Shown piece after piece: positions 5,315-12,755 of a DNA stretch of 13,833 nt. This DNA is from an uncultured Prevotella sp. (GTDB lineage Bacteria; Bacteroidota; Bacteroidia; Bacteroidales; Bacteroidaceae): contig ONQK01000082.1 in assembly GCA_900319895.1 (NCBI GenBank), positions 1 through 13,833 on the forward strand, read 5' to 3'. The notes beneath the pieces were generated by a model that saw only the letters and a program-made list of their open reading frames with translations, was not told the origin of the DNA and searched no databases. The position numbers were made by a program, and so were the translations under genes. How positions within the stretch are numbered: position 1 is the first letter of the stretch; every line of letters begins with the position of its first letter.

Positions 5315-8098
5315 CTATAAATTGAGATTAAAATAAATTTCGAGTCCAAAATAAGGGTCGTGCCATTCGCGTTGGGTAATTTTGCTCCCCGACAAGTATC
5401 TGGGGTTGATGTCGAGCAGCCCGTTGACGAAAAACGACAGCTTGGTGCCGTGTTTGAACTCTTTTGTGGCCTTGATGTTCCATAGCAGCGACACGGGCAT
5501 CTCGTTCCGCGCATATTTGACGGGTAGGATGGTGCGTTTGAAATACCTGAAAATGTCATCGTCGTTGTTTATTTTTGCCATGACATCCTCCCCCACGGCC
5601 AAGTGTCGCCCGTCCATGTCCATGTATTCTTTGGGGAGGTATTGGCGGTTGTCTTTGTATTGGGAGGTGTTCATCCACACGATTTGCAGGAAATTGGTCA
5701 GGATGAGGCTGAACCGCGGAATATGCGTGTTGAGCCAGATGTTCGAGTTGAGTCTTTTGTACTGGTTCCTGGCCTGGTTGTCGTAGATGCAGACATAAGG
5801 GTATTCTTTGTTGCCAATCTTGACGGCAGGGTAATAATAAAGCGGCAGCGATGAGGCATAGTCGGTTTGATAGTATGCGCCGTTGACCTCGATGGTGGTC
5901 AGCAGAGGCCTGATTTTCGGGAATATCATGCGGTATTCTATGCCTCGTTTGGTGACTTTGCTGCTGTTCATCACCTTTTGTGCCGTGGTGAATACGCTGT
6001 ATTGCTCTTTGATGTAGTCGCTCTTCTCAGGCCGCCGCCCGCTGATGTCCGCCCCTGGTTTGAGCGTGCTGTAAAGGTCGTAGGTGATGGGATGGTATTG
6101 CTTGAAATACTCAAATCCTGTGTTTGAGTGCTCATAGAAGGCAGTCAGTGCAAAATTGAATTTCTTGTAGTCCAAGTCCCAGCCCATCTCAACTTTCCGG
6201 TTTTTATTGGCCCTGAGCCGATGGTTTGCCACGTCGAAGACATGGGTGTAGGTTATCAAATGCCTGTGTTCGGGCTGGTTGGTAAAGGCATTGAGCATGT
6301 AGAAGTCTTTGTAGAGCTTTTCGGGATAAAGATAATCGAGGGTGGGCATCTTGCTCTCTTCACCGTAGCCTATGCGGAATGTGTTTTTGAGTTGTTGCCC
6401 ATAAGTGTATGACAGGTTTATCCGTGGGTCGGCATGTAGCTGGTTGTGTAACAGGTAGTTTTTGGGAAGATTCGTCAGCATGCTCGCCCTCCCGCCTAGA
6501 GATGCCATTAACAGGTGGCGGCCGCCGCTATCGAAAAAAAAGTCGGCTTGTACATACAACGAACTTGTCCCTAAGGCTGGGATCGCATAATTGGGACGTG
6601 GCCGCATGTAGGAGTTGTCGTACGGGAATGGCGGCCGCCGCTCGTCGGCAATGACTGCGCCCGCGCCGTGGTTTTTGACGTTGGTGTATTCGATGCCATA
6701 TTGCAAGTTGAGCGTGGTGTGCCGCAGCAGGGCGATTCTTGAGTTGGCGTTAAGTTGAGCGAAAAGATTCAAGGGCTTGTTGTCAATGTAAAAGTCGCTG
6801 TAATAACGCCCCGGCAGATAGAGGCCTTCGTGTTCGCCCTCTTCATGGGCCAGCGGGATGTTCATCGGGCCTGAACCCGAGAGCACCATTCTGTGCCGTG
6901 TGATCTTGTCGTGCGTGAAGTCCGTGGAGAGGATGACCTCCAACTTTTCGAGCCATTTTTTTGTGAAGCTCATGTTGCCTTTGAGCATCAGCGCCGTGCG
7001 TGAATAGTTCGCCTCATAGCTTTCATTGTATTGGTAGGTCAGTTCGTCTTTTTTCATCTGGTTGACCGTGATGGTTTGGCTCAGCCTCCCGTCTAAGTCG
7101 AGCGTGTGGCCGGCAATTTTGACCTTGTTGTTGTAGTAGATTTGCCCGGTGAGGCGTGAGAATTTGTCCATTTCCTCCCTAGCATCATTCATGGAATGCA
7201 GGAAATCGACCCCGCCATGGAGCGTCCCCCATCTTTCCCCTAGCCGCCATCCTTTCCCTGCATACCCGAGCCTGTTTTTCAAGTCGCTTTTGAGCCTTAT
7301 CCTCAGCGGTGTCACGCCGTGTTTTGACGAGATGCTGATCATCCCGCTCGACAAGTTGCCGTAGCGTGCCGATGAAATCCCCTTCGTGAATTCGATGCTT
7401 TGGATGTGGTCGGTTGAGATGTAGCGCATGTCGGCACCTTGGTTGATGCCCGTGCGCCGCAGCGTCTCCGTGTCCGAACTGCTACTGCTGCCCTCGGTCA
7501 CGCCTACCAGCTGCGAGCGGATGCCGTCGTTGGATATTGGCGCACCGTCGGTCACGATGCTCACGCCGAGCGAGGAGTTGGCGTCGCTGCCAACTTGGCG
7601 AGAGGAGATTTGCGAGAACTGATTGAGGTTGTTTTCTCTGTAGACACTGCCGGGGAGTAACAAAAACACGTCGCCAAGCGAGGTAGGGTGAATGTATTCC
7701 AAGGCGGCCTCGTCCACGATGACCTTGCCTCTGCGGTTTTTCTTAGCCATCACTTCGACTTCCTGAAGCGCAAAGCTGTTGGGCTCCAGCCTAAGGACGA
7801 TGTCCTGGCTCTTCGACAGGTTGAATGCTCTTTTGAGCGTGATGTATCCCAGACATTCGACCTGGAGGGTAAATGAGTTGGTGGGAATGTTCCTCAGCTC
7901 AAAACGCCCGTTGATGTCGCATATCGTCTTGATGTTGTGGTCTACAATGCTAACGATGGCGAAGCTGGCAGCCTCGCCATCGTTGGTGTTTGTCACGATC
8001 TTCCCCCTCAACTCGATTGTCTGGGCGGAAATCCCGCCTAGGCAAACAATGAGAAGGCATATCGTCAGTAAATTCTTCTTGTCAAATATGATTTGCAT
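5315..8098 (-). CDS. TonB-dependent outer-membrane receptor with carboxypeptidase-regulatory-like N-domain
   Basis: This is an active-transport porin of the outer membrane, driven by TonB-ExbB-ExbD. The 927-residue product has a signal peptide (residues 1-25, ending GGISA). A beta-sandwich of the carboxypeptidase-regulatory-like type follows at about 27-112 and includes the pattern GRFELRNIPTNSFTLQVECLGY. The plug, about 125-265, ends with the typical IQSIEFTKGISSARYGNLSSG segment, and a barrel of about 650 residues finishes in GLEIYFNLNL. The start at 8098 is preferred to an upstream in-frame ATG at 8140 because the signal peptide begins there and the upstream one lies inside the previous gene. 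The plug has a run of five serines (EGSSSSSDTE). It is not paired with a SusD-like protein, so it is not a standard glycan SusCD system. An HMA protein in the same operon suggests a metal or metal-complex substrate, which is inference. Confidence 0.92.
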   Translation of the reverse strand: MQIIFDKKNLLTICLLIVCLGGISAQTIELRGKIVTNTNDGEAASFAIVSIVDHNIKTICDINGRFELRNIPTNSFTLQVECLGYITLKRAFNLSKSQDIVLRLEPNSFALQEVEVMAKKNRRGKVIVDEAALEYIHPTSLGDVFLLLPGSVYRENNLNQFSQISSRQVGSDANSSLGVSIVTDGAPISNDGIRSQLVGVTEGSSSSSDTETLRRTGINQGADMRYISTDHIQSIEFTKGISSARYGNLSSGMISISSKHGVTPLRIRLKSDLKNRLGYAGKGWRLGERWGTLHGGVDFLHSMNDAREEMDKFSRLTGQIYYNNKVKIAGHTLDLDGRLSQTITVNQMKKDELTYQYNESYEANYSRTALMLKGNMSFTKKWLEKLEVILSTDFTHDKITRHRMVLSGSGPMNIPLAHEEGEHEGLYLPGRYYSDFYIDNKPLNLFAQLNANSRIALLRHTTLNLQYGIEYTNVKNHGAGAVIADERRPPFPYDNSYMRPRPNYAIPALGTSSLYVQADFFFDSGGRHLLMASLGGRASMLTNLPKNYLLHNQLHADPRINLSYTYGQQLKNTFRIGYGEESKMPTLDYLYPEKLYKDFYMLNAFTNQPEHRHLITYTHVFDVANHRLRANKNRKVEMGWDLDYKKFNFALTAFYEHSNTGFEYFKQYHPITYDLYSTLKPGADISGRRPEKSDYIKEQYSVFTTAQKVMNSSKVTKRGIEYRMIFPKIRPLLTTIEVNGAYYQTDYASSLPLYYYPAVKIGNKEYPYVCIYDNQARNQYKRLNSNIWLNTHIPRFSLILTNFLQIVWMNTSQYKDNRQYLPKEYMDMDGRHLAVGEDVMAKINNDDDIFRYFKRTILPVKYARNEMPVSLLWNIKATKEFKHGTKLSFFVNGLLDINPRYLSGSKITQREWHDPYFGLEIYFNLNL

Positions 8099-8108
8099 CT
8101 TCTTCCTC

Positions 8109-9401
8109 TTATTTGTTGCGCCATCCGATGGGGAAAGCATGCTGCCCCTGCTGCATCAGGCAGTCTTCGGAACTGTTGTTCGTGTCTTGGTAATAGACTT
8201 TGTTGCCAACCATGATCTTTTTGCGGATGCACAGCTCGCCGCGGTGACAGCCGTTGACCAGGAATTTCCCACGGTCGAGAACCTCGGGGATGACGCGTGT
8301 CTTCACATCTTGTGGAACATCGCTCGTCTGGATGGCATCCAGGATGTCGCTTGTCTTGACCGAGAGGATGTGGATGTCAATCTCGCCAGCCGGGGTGCTT
8401 TCCGTGGCAGCCACCTCAGTCTTTGAGAGCGTCGTGTTTTGTCGTACAAATGCATCGATGGTCTCTTGCCTGCCGTCCTTCAAACGGAAAATCAGCGGAG
8501 AGACATAGCCGCGCGGCTGCAGGAAAAATCCGTAGGAGTCGCCATTCTCGGTGATGAGCACGTTGGGCACATCGGGATTGTCGATGTCCTTGGCCTCAGG
8601 GCCTTGGAAAATCTCGAAGTCTGCACCACTCAGGTCAACCGCGTTGATGATGCCGTCGCCCTTGTCCTCCAGACCCTCGTTCTCTTCTTTGTAGACGGCA
8701 GGGTGGTTGATGGCTGTGAATGCGATGACTAGCTTCTCGCCAGGCGCCACGGGATGTTCCTCGCCGGAACCGGGGATCGTGATGAAACCGCCGACGGCGA
8801 CACGCTCAGGGTAATAGCTGTCATACCAGATGGGCTTGTTTTGCCAGACGATGTGTTGAGTCACGCCAATGCAGATACCGTCGGCATAAAGTGTTTCTTC
8901 CGTCGGGTTGAACAATACGATGTACTGGTCGGGATGCATCATGCGGCCGTAGTTTCTCTCGCCATTGAAAAACACTTCGCTGAAGATGAAGTCTTTGCCC
9001 AAGGCGCTTGCCGGCAGCGAGTTGATGTAGCCCGTGATGACTTGCCCGTCGGCATTGATGTTGATGTTTTCCATCAGCAATGAGATGACGATCTCTTCGC
9101 CTTGTTCGTTGGTGATCTTTTTCTCAATGGTGATGTTGTAGACACCGCGCGTCAGTCTCACGTTTGCCCGACCGGCGGCATTGAGGGTGAAGAACTTGTT
9201 GTCTTGGTTGCGGATTTCAGTGAACGTGACTGTGGTCCCCTCCAATATGCTCAAGTCAATCGTGCCGTCTACCTTGGGCACGGCATTGAAGACCACTTCA
9301 ATGGCATTTTGCCCTGGATCCACGACATCGTCGCTGCACGATGTGGTCAAAAAAGGAATGACCATCAAGGTCAAAAGTGATTTGGATAAAATTTTTTTCA
9401 T
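8109..9401 (-). CDS. DUF4876-family lipoprotein, probably surface exposed
   Basis: The 430-residue product begins with a lipoprotein signal sequence, MKKILSKSLLTLMVIPFLTTSC, so the mature N-terminus is C22. The residues right after it, SDD, match the Bacteroidetes lipoprotein export signal (SDD-type), which sends lipoproteins to the outer face of the outer membrane. A beta-sandwich of about 80 residues follows (PKVDGTIDLSILEGTTVTFTEI), then a large domain with a lamin-tail-like pattern (IFSEVFFNGERNYG, DQYIVLFNPTEETLYADG). I assign it to DUF4876 from this architecture and from its receptor neighbour. The ATG at 9401 is chosen over an in-frame ATG at 9557 because it starts the signal peptide and avoids overlapping the HMA gene. 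It lies 10 bases before the receptor gene and probably acts as its surface partner; the ligand is unknown. Confidence 0.82.
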   Translation of the reverse strand: MKKILSKSLLTLMVIPFLTTSCSDDVVDPGQNAIEVVFNAVPKVDGTIDLSILEGTTVTFTEIRNQDNKFFTLNAAGRANVRLTRGVYNITIEKKITNEQGEEIVISLLMENININADGQVITGYINSLPASALGKDFIFSEVFFNGERNYGRMMHPDQYIVLFNPTEETLYADGICIGVTQHIVWQNKPIWYDSYYPERVAVGGFITIPGSGEEHPVAPGEKLVIAFTAINHPAVYKEENEGLEDKGDGIINAVDLSGADFEIFQGPEAKDIDNPDVPNVLITENGDSYGFFLQPRGYVSPLIFRLKDGRQETIDAFVRQNTTLSKTEVAATESTPAGEIDIHILSVKTSDILDAIQTSDVPQDVKTRVIPEVLDRGKFLVNGCHRGELCIRKKIMVGNKVYYQDTNNSSEDCLMQQGQHAFPIGWRNK

Positions 9402-9439
9402 TGTTACTTGTATTTTTGGGTTAAAATGATATTTTTTGC

Positions 9440-9841
9440 TCAAAACTCCGATCCTTGCTCTTGGGCAGCTTTCTTTTCCTTGCAACATCCTTTGCCCTGG
9501 CCGTCGTTTTTCTTGCAGTGGCCGCCCGCTTGCCCCTGGGCCGCTTCTTTGTGGCATCCGCCGCCGCAGTGCTTTTTCGCCTCAACCACAAATTTTTCTT
9601 TTGCCAGCAGGCCGCGCAGCTCTTCGTCCTTGACCTTTGTGCCGTCGAAGGTAATGGCAACCATCTTGTTGTCCAGGTTGATGTTGACCTCGCTGACCGC
9701 CTTGTTGGCTTTCAACGTCTTCTTAATACGCTTGGCACATCCTTCGCAGCTCATGTTGATGACTTTGAAGCTGGTGTTGTCTGCCATGATGCTCATTGAG
9801 GTAAGCCCCCAAAGCATGCTCATTAATGCAATTTTTTTCAT
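9440..9841 (-). CDS. Secreted heavy-metal-associated (HMA) domain protein with Cys/His-rich tail
   Basis: The 133-residue product is the first gene of the receptor operon. Residues 1-20 form a signal peptide ending SIMA, so it acts in the periplasm or outside. Residues 24-90 form an HMA ferredoxin-like fold with the metal-binding loop MSCEGC (C32 and C35), like CopZ, MerP and the N-domains of copper ATPases. Residues 91-120 form a tail rich in possible ligands: H91, C92, C96, H97, H108, C109, C119 and C120, spaced by Gly, Lys and Gln. HMA domains bind Cu(I), Zn(II) and similar ions. The ATG at 9841 is preferred because it begins a clean MKKIALMSML signal; an upstream ATG at 9868 would add nine residues and has GGAG 13 bases before it. 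Proposed role: binding or relaying metal in the envelope for this system. The metal identity is unknown. Confidence 0.88.
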   Translation of the reverse strand: MKKIALMSMLWGLTSMSIMADNTSFKVINMSCEGCAKRIKKTLKANKAVSEVNINLDNKMVAITFDGTKVKDEELRGLLAKEKFVVEAKKHCGGGCHKEAAQGQAGGHCKKNDGQGKGCCKEKKAAQEQGSEF

Positions 9842-9902
9842 GATGTTAAAATTATTTTTATGAAACATTCTTTTTTTTGATCTCCTTTCGGAAAATGCGC
9901 TG

Positions 9903-9933
9903 CAAAATTAGTAAAACGCCCAGATGTCTGCAA
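9903..9933 (-). promoter_or_regulatory. Complete -33/-7 Bacteroidetes promoter for the HMA-receptor operon
   Basis: Read on the minus strand, TTG (9933-9931) is followed by a 20-base spacer and then TAATTTTG (9910-9903), which matches TAnnTTTG exactly. Transcription would start near 9896, giving a leader of about 55 bases to the ATG at 9841. No other promoter of this quality is visible inside the operon. Confidence 0.75.
9921..9930. repeat. Short inverted repeat in the promoter spacer, possible operator
   Basis: CAGATGTCTG is a 4+4 inverted repeat (CAGA-N2-TCTG) lying within the 20-base spacer between the -33 and -7 boxes of the HMA operon promoter. It has looser flanking symmetry (GCC before, GGGC after). 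MerR-type and other metal sensors often bind in promoter spacers, but this sequence matches no operator I can name. Confidence 0.35.
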
Positions 9934-9948
9934 GGGCAAAAAATAAAA

Positions 9949-10101
9949 TCATGATTTTTGGGTATGCTGAATCCCGGCCATGTAAGGCATCGTTTTACGA
10001 AAATCATAATTGTTTTGTATGTCATTGACATCCAGATACCTAGTTTTGATGAACCGCATGTCGCCTGGAGGCAGAAAACGCACGGGTAACCACGGAAACA
10101 T
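9949..10101 (-). CDS. Doubtful 50-codon open frame
   Basis: A minus-strand ATG frame encodes 50 residues, starting MFPWLPVRFLPPGDMRFIKT and ending MAGIQHTQKS. Its amino-acid use looks protein-like, but there is no promoter or ribosome-binding site, no recognisable domain, and a comparable frame exists on the other strand. It ends just upstream of the HMA operon promoter. It is most likely chance or a gene remnant. Confidence 0.15.
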   Translation of the reverse strand: MFPWLPVRFLPPGDMRFIKTRYLDVNDIQNNYDFRKTMPYMAGIQHTQKS

Positions 10102-10206
10102 TCAAGTCATGTATGGACGCCCAGTCTTGCCTGTAAAAAAGCAGAATTCTTTGCCGATTTGAGCGAAAAAAACACGCAAAAGGCAGTCTCTTTGAAAAAG
10201 ATGTGC

Positions 10207-10214
10207 TATCTTTG
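10207..10214 (+). promoter_or_regulatory. Bacteroidetes -7 box that decides the pagL-like start
   Basis: TATCTTTG matches TAnnTTTG exactly and lies 20 bases before the ATG at 10234. A TTTG occurs 12 bases upstream, too close to be a standard -33 element. Transcription would start near 10221, which rules out the in-frame starts upstream and leaves a leader of only about 13 bases. Confidence 0.55.
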
Positions 10215-10233
10215 CTTATCCATTGTGACTTTT

Positions 10234-11505
10234 ATGCAGTTTAAGACATCCTTTTTGCTCGCTCTTTTGACCTGTTGTCCGCTCGCAGCCAAGGCTTCTA
10301 CACCCCACAACGACTCGCTCCCCCATTGGGGGGCGAGCCTCGGCGTGTTGCCCGGGCGCGTCGTCGCTTTGGATGACTACACCAAAAAGTGGCTGCATCA
10401 AAACGCGAACCTGGCCCTCAAGGCTGAATTGCATTATGCCGACTTGCCTCCCGACAGCAGCGCTTTTGCCTCTGACTACAATTATCCCACATTGAGCATT
10501 GGACTCAAATATGCCCTCAATCACGGTGTCGTCATGCATCGTTATCCTGATGAGGCATGGGGAAAGGCGCAAGAAGTCCCCTATGACTCGCATCTTGGAA
10601 ACAGCTTGACGCTCTACGGCATATTCGCAAGACCGTTGTTGCGGACACAGCATTGGGAACTTGATTATTCGCTGGGAGCCGGCATTGGCTATAACCGAAG
10701 CAAATACAATCCGCGCAATAACATCGACAATGAGCTGATCGGGTCGCGATGGTTGATCTATTTTACCGCCGGAATCCACGGAACTTACCGATTTGCAGCG
10801 GATTGGGGCGTCAAGGCGGGCGTCGAGTTTTATCATCACAGCAACGGGGCGCTCAATCGGCCCAACAAAGGCGCAAACGTGCTGGCACCGATGCTGGGAA
10901 TTACTTACATGCCTTATTACGGACTGTTGTGCGACCGAACTAAGAATCGAGTGACTGAGTCTTTCCAAAAGTATTGGTTCTTGAATCTCACAGCAGGACT
11001 TGGGGGGAAGACGCTTTTGGAAGAGTGGCAGAAAACGCAGTTCGACACAGAAATCGGCCAGCCGGACTACCGGACAGACCGCTTCCAGCTGTATGCCTCA
11101 TATTCGCTCAAAGCCGACGTGATGCGACGTTATGCGCGCCGCTGGGCTTCCGGACTTGGGGTCGACTTGTATTATGGAACCTATGCCTCGAGAGTAAAGG
11201 CGTTGGATGAGGCGGCCGGGAGGAGGGAAAAACACAGCCCGTTGTCGTTGGGCATCTCGGCAAAGCATGAAGTTTACTATAAAAACCTGTCGGTCAACGT
11301 GGCACTGGGATGGTACCTCTACCGGAAAATGGGCTATAATGCCCAATTCAACGAAACGCCTTATTACGAATACGTCGGCTTGAGGTATAATTTCGCCAAA
11401 TGGAAAGGACTTGGGGTCGGGTTTAACGTGAAAGCCCATGCCACAAAGGCTGATGTCACCGAACTGGTACTCAGTTGCCCCGTCGTTTTTTCAACCAAAA
11501 AATAG
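10234..11505 (+). CDS. PagL-like lipid A deacylase (acyloxyacyl hydrolase family) with a second barrel half
   Basis: The predicted outer-membrane hydrolase would remove an ester-linked acyl chain from lipid A. The 423-residue product has a signal peptide (1-21, ending AKA). A first beta-rich half (about 30-235) carries the PagL active-site motif EFYHHSNGALNRPNKGAN; H201 and S203 match the catalytic His-x-Ser, and N204, G205 and the following PN are conserved in the family. The third catalytic acid could not be placed with confidence. A second half (about 240-423) again reads as amphipathic barrel strands but lacks His-x-Ser. P. aeruginosa PagL is about 170 residues, so this protein is more than twice as long; I recall similar long forms in Bacteroidetes. 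The ATG at 10234 is chosen over one at 10159 because the signal peptide and promoter require it. It converges on luxS with 17 bases between. Confidence 0.82.
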   Translation: MQFKTSFLLALLTCCPLAAKASTPHNDSLPHWGASLGVLPGRVVALDDYTKKWLHQNANLALKAELHYADLPPDSSAFASDYNYPTLSIGLKYALNHGVVMHRYPDEAWGKAQEVPYDSHLGNSLTLYGIFARPLLRTQHWELDYSLGAGIGYNRSKYNPRNNIDNELIGSRWLIYFTAGIHGTYRFAADWGVKAGVEFYHHSNGALNRPNKGANVLAPMLGITYMPYYGLLCDRTKNRVTESFQKYWFLNLTAGLGGKTLLEEWQKTQFDTEIGQPDYRTDRFQLYASYSLKADVMRRYARRWASGLGVDLYYGTYASRVKALDEAAGRREKHSPLSLGISAKHEVYYKNLSVNVALGWYLYRKMGYNAQFNETPYYEYVGLRYNFAKWKGLGVGFNVKAHATKADVTELVLSCPVVFSTKK

Positions 11506-11522
11506 GTGCTGGCCTCAAGACG

Positions 11523-12005
11523 TCATTGTCCTGGATAATTGAGCTGTGCCAAACCAATGCACTCAAGCACCTCTTCAAGGTATTTCCGGGCTTCAAAACG
11601 CGCCATGGGCAGGTCGTGAAGCAAGTAATTCCCACAGTCCTGGGGCAGGGTGCCTGGTATCTCGCCGTCAAATTCGGCAATGAAGCGGAAGGTCGACTTC
11701 ATCAAATCGACAATGTCGTCGGAAGTCCAGTCGCCTTTCAACAACAGGTAGTTGCCTGTCAAGCACCCCATCGGCCCCCAATAAACGACATGGTTGCGCC
11801 ATTGCGGGTCGTTCCTCAGATAAGTCGCCGCCAAGTGCTCTATTGTGTGCAGGGCACCCGGATGCAGCGCAGGCTCGCGGTTCGGCGCTTTCATGCGGAT
11901 GTCGAAAGTGGTCACTGTCTCGTTGCCGACAATGTCCTTGCGGCTAACGTAAATGCCGCGCAGCAAACGGTTGTGGTCAATGGTGAAACTGGGTATCTTT
12001 TCCAT
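11523..12005 (-). CDS. luxS: S-ribosylhomocysteine lyase (AI-2 synthase)
   Basis: This cytosolic metalloenzyme splits S-ribosylhomocysteine into homocysteine and 4,5-dihydroxy-2,3-pentanedione, the precursor of autoinducer 2. The 160-residue product has the usual family length and a complete active site: the HTIEH metal motif (H53, E56, H57), the catalytic cysteine C81 in PMGCLTGNY, and the third metal ligand C124 in QDCGNYLLHD. It lies 35 bases after mtnN, whose product is its direct upstream enzyme in the activated methyl cycle, and probably shares the mtnN promoter. The gene is intact. There is no AI-2 receptor gene nearby, so a metabolic role is certain and a signalling role is only possible. 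Confidence 0.98.
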   Translation of the reverse strand: MEKIPSFTIDHNRLLRGIYVSRKDIVGNETVTTFDIRMKAPNREPALHPGALHTIEHLAATYLRNDPQWRNHVVYWGPMGCLTGNYLLLKGDWTSDDIVDLMKSTFRFIAEFDGEIPGTLPQDCGNYLLHDLPMARFEARKYLEEVLECIGLAQLNYPGQ

Positions 12006-12040
12006 GTCGTGATGATGTTGATGATGTGAATGTTATGATT

Positions 12041-12724
12041 CTAAATGACCTCTAAAAAGGCTTTGGTCACAGCAAAGGAACCTTCGGCGATGCGTGCCCA
12101 GAAGTCAAAATACTGGGCTGCCTTTTCGTCTTTGAGCGGAATGTCGCTGATGATGCGGAATGAAATGAACGGGACGCCGTATTTATGGCAGGTCTGGGCA
12201 ATGGAGCAACTTTCCATGTCTACCGCCATGGCATGGGGAAAGTGGTGAAGAATGCCGCGCATCTTCTCACGACTGTCTACAAACCAGTCGCCGCTGACGA
12301 TCTGGCCGGCATGGACGCGCGTGCCGCACGAGAGCGACTGGGCTTTGGCTACCAGCTCAACAGGAGAGGCAAACGTCGCGGGCATGCCGAGCACTTGGCC
12401 CATCTGGCATTCGCTGCCACAATACACGTCGTGATAGGCGCATGTGGTGCTCACAACCGCCTCGGTAACGTTGAGGCGAAGGTCGGCACCACCGGCCACA
12501 CCCGTCGAAATGACCAGGTCGGGATGATAGCCGTTTATCATCTCTACTGCACCGATGGTGGAATTGACCTTGCCAATGCCACACTGCTGGACGATGACCT
12601 CGTTTTCACCAATCCTACCTAAAATAAAGGCCTTGCCGTTGTGTTGCTCGTCAATGGCATGCTCGATGATGGTGCGCAGCTGCACCAACTCCTTTTCCAT
12701 GGCAACAATAATTCCTATTTTCAT
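12041..12724 (-). CDS. mtnN: 5'-methylthioadenosine/S-adenosylhomocysteine nucleosidase
   Basis: This enzyme removes adenine from S-adenosylhomocysteine, 5'-methylthioadenosine and 5'-deoxyadenosine, relieving inhibition of methyltransferases and supplying S-ribosylhomocysteine to LuxS. The 227-residue product aligns by eye with E. coli MtnN (Pfs) from the first residue. It has E12 in MKIGIIVAMEKE, a glycine-rich STGVAGG loop (about 73-79), E171 in AVDMES and the catalytic aspartate D194 in RIISDIP, equivalent to E12, E174 and D197 of the E. coli enzyme. It is the first gene of a two-gene unit with luxS. The ATG at 12724 follows a -7 promoter box by about 24 bases. Confidence 0.97.
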   Translation of the reverse strand: MKIGIIVAMEKELVQLRTIIEHAIDEQHNGKAFILGRIGENEVIVQQCGIGKVNSTIGAVEMINGYHPDLVISTGVAGGADLRLNVTEAVVSTTCAYHDVYCGSECQMGQVLGMPATFASPVELVAKAQSLSCGTRVHAGQIVSGDWFVDSREKMRGILHHFPHAMAVDMESCSIAQTCHKYGVPFISFRIISDIPLKDEKAAQYFDFWARIAEGSFAVTKAFLEVI

Positions 12725-12747
12725 GTTTGTGAGCGTCTTAAGTGATG

Positions 12748-12755
12748 CAAAAGTA
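12748..12755 (-). promoter_or_regulatory. Bacteroidetes -7 box for mtnN-luxS
   Basis: On the minus strand TACTTTTG matches TAnnTTTG exactly, 23 bases before the mtnN ATG. A clear -33 element at the standard distance is not seen. The leader would be about 15 bases. Confidence 0.6.

Larger units (their letters stand above)
9842..10233. other. Divergent intergenic region between the HMA operon and the pagL-like gene
   Basis: The region holds the two promoters listed separately, each close to its own gene. Between them, about 9950-10190, is sequence of moderate GC content with open frames on both strands: the minus frame at 9949-10101 and a plus frame starting at 9951 (MIFGYAESRPCKASFYENHN). Neither is convincing. 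I see no RNA gene or repeat array. Confidence 0.6.

Noticed and set aside
5315..9401. A SusC/SusD glycan-utilisation pair
   Set aside because: There is a TonB receptor with an N-terminal beta-sandwich and a lipoprotein, but the lipoprotein has the DUF4876 layout and none of the helical-repeat features of SusD. No glycosidase or sensor gene is present.
9402..9557. An N-terminal extension of the DUF4876 lipoprotein starting at 9557
   Set aside because: The extension lies inside the HMA gene, is rich in Arg and Gly, and would hide the lipoprotein signal peptide that starts at 9401.
9455..9799. A long plus-strand frame opposite the HMA gene
   Set aside because: It is antisense to a gene with a clear HMA motif and signal peptide. 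Open antisense frames are expected from its codon use.
10159..10233. Start of the PagL-like gene at 10159
   Set aside because: The promoter -7 box at 10207-10214 lies within that extension, and the signal peptide starts cleanly at 10234.
12006..12040. The CATCATCAACATCATCA-like run between mtnN and luxS as a phase-variable microsatellite
   Set aside because: Only a few imperfect units are present, in a 35-base gap without a promoter, too short and irregular to claim slippage.
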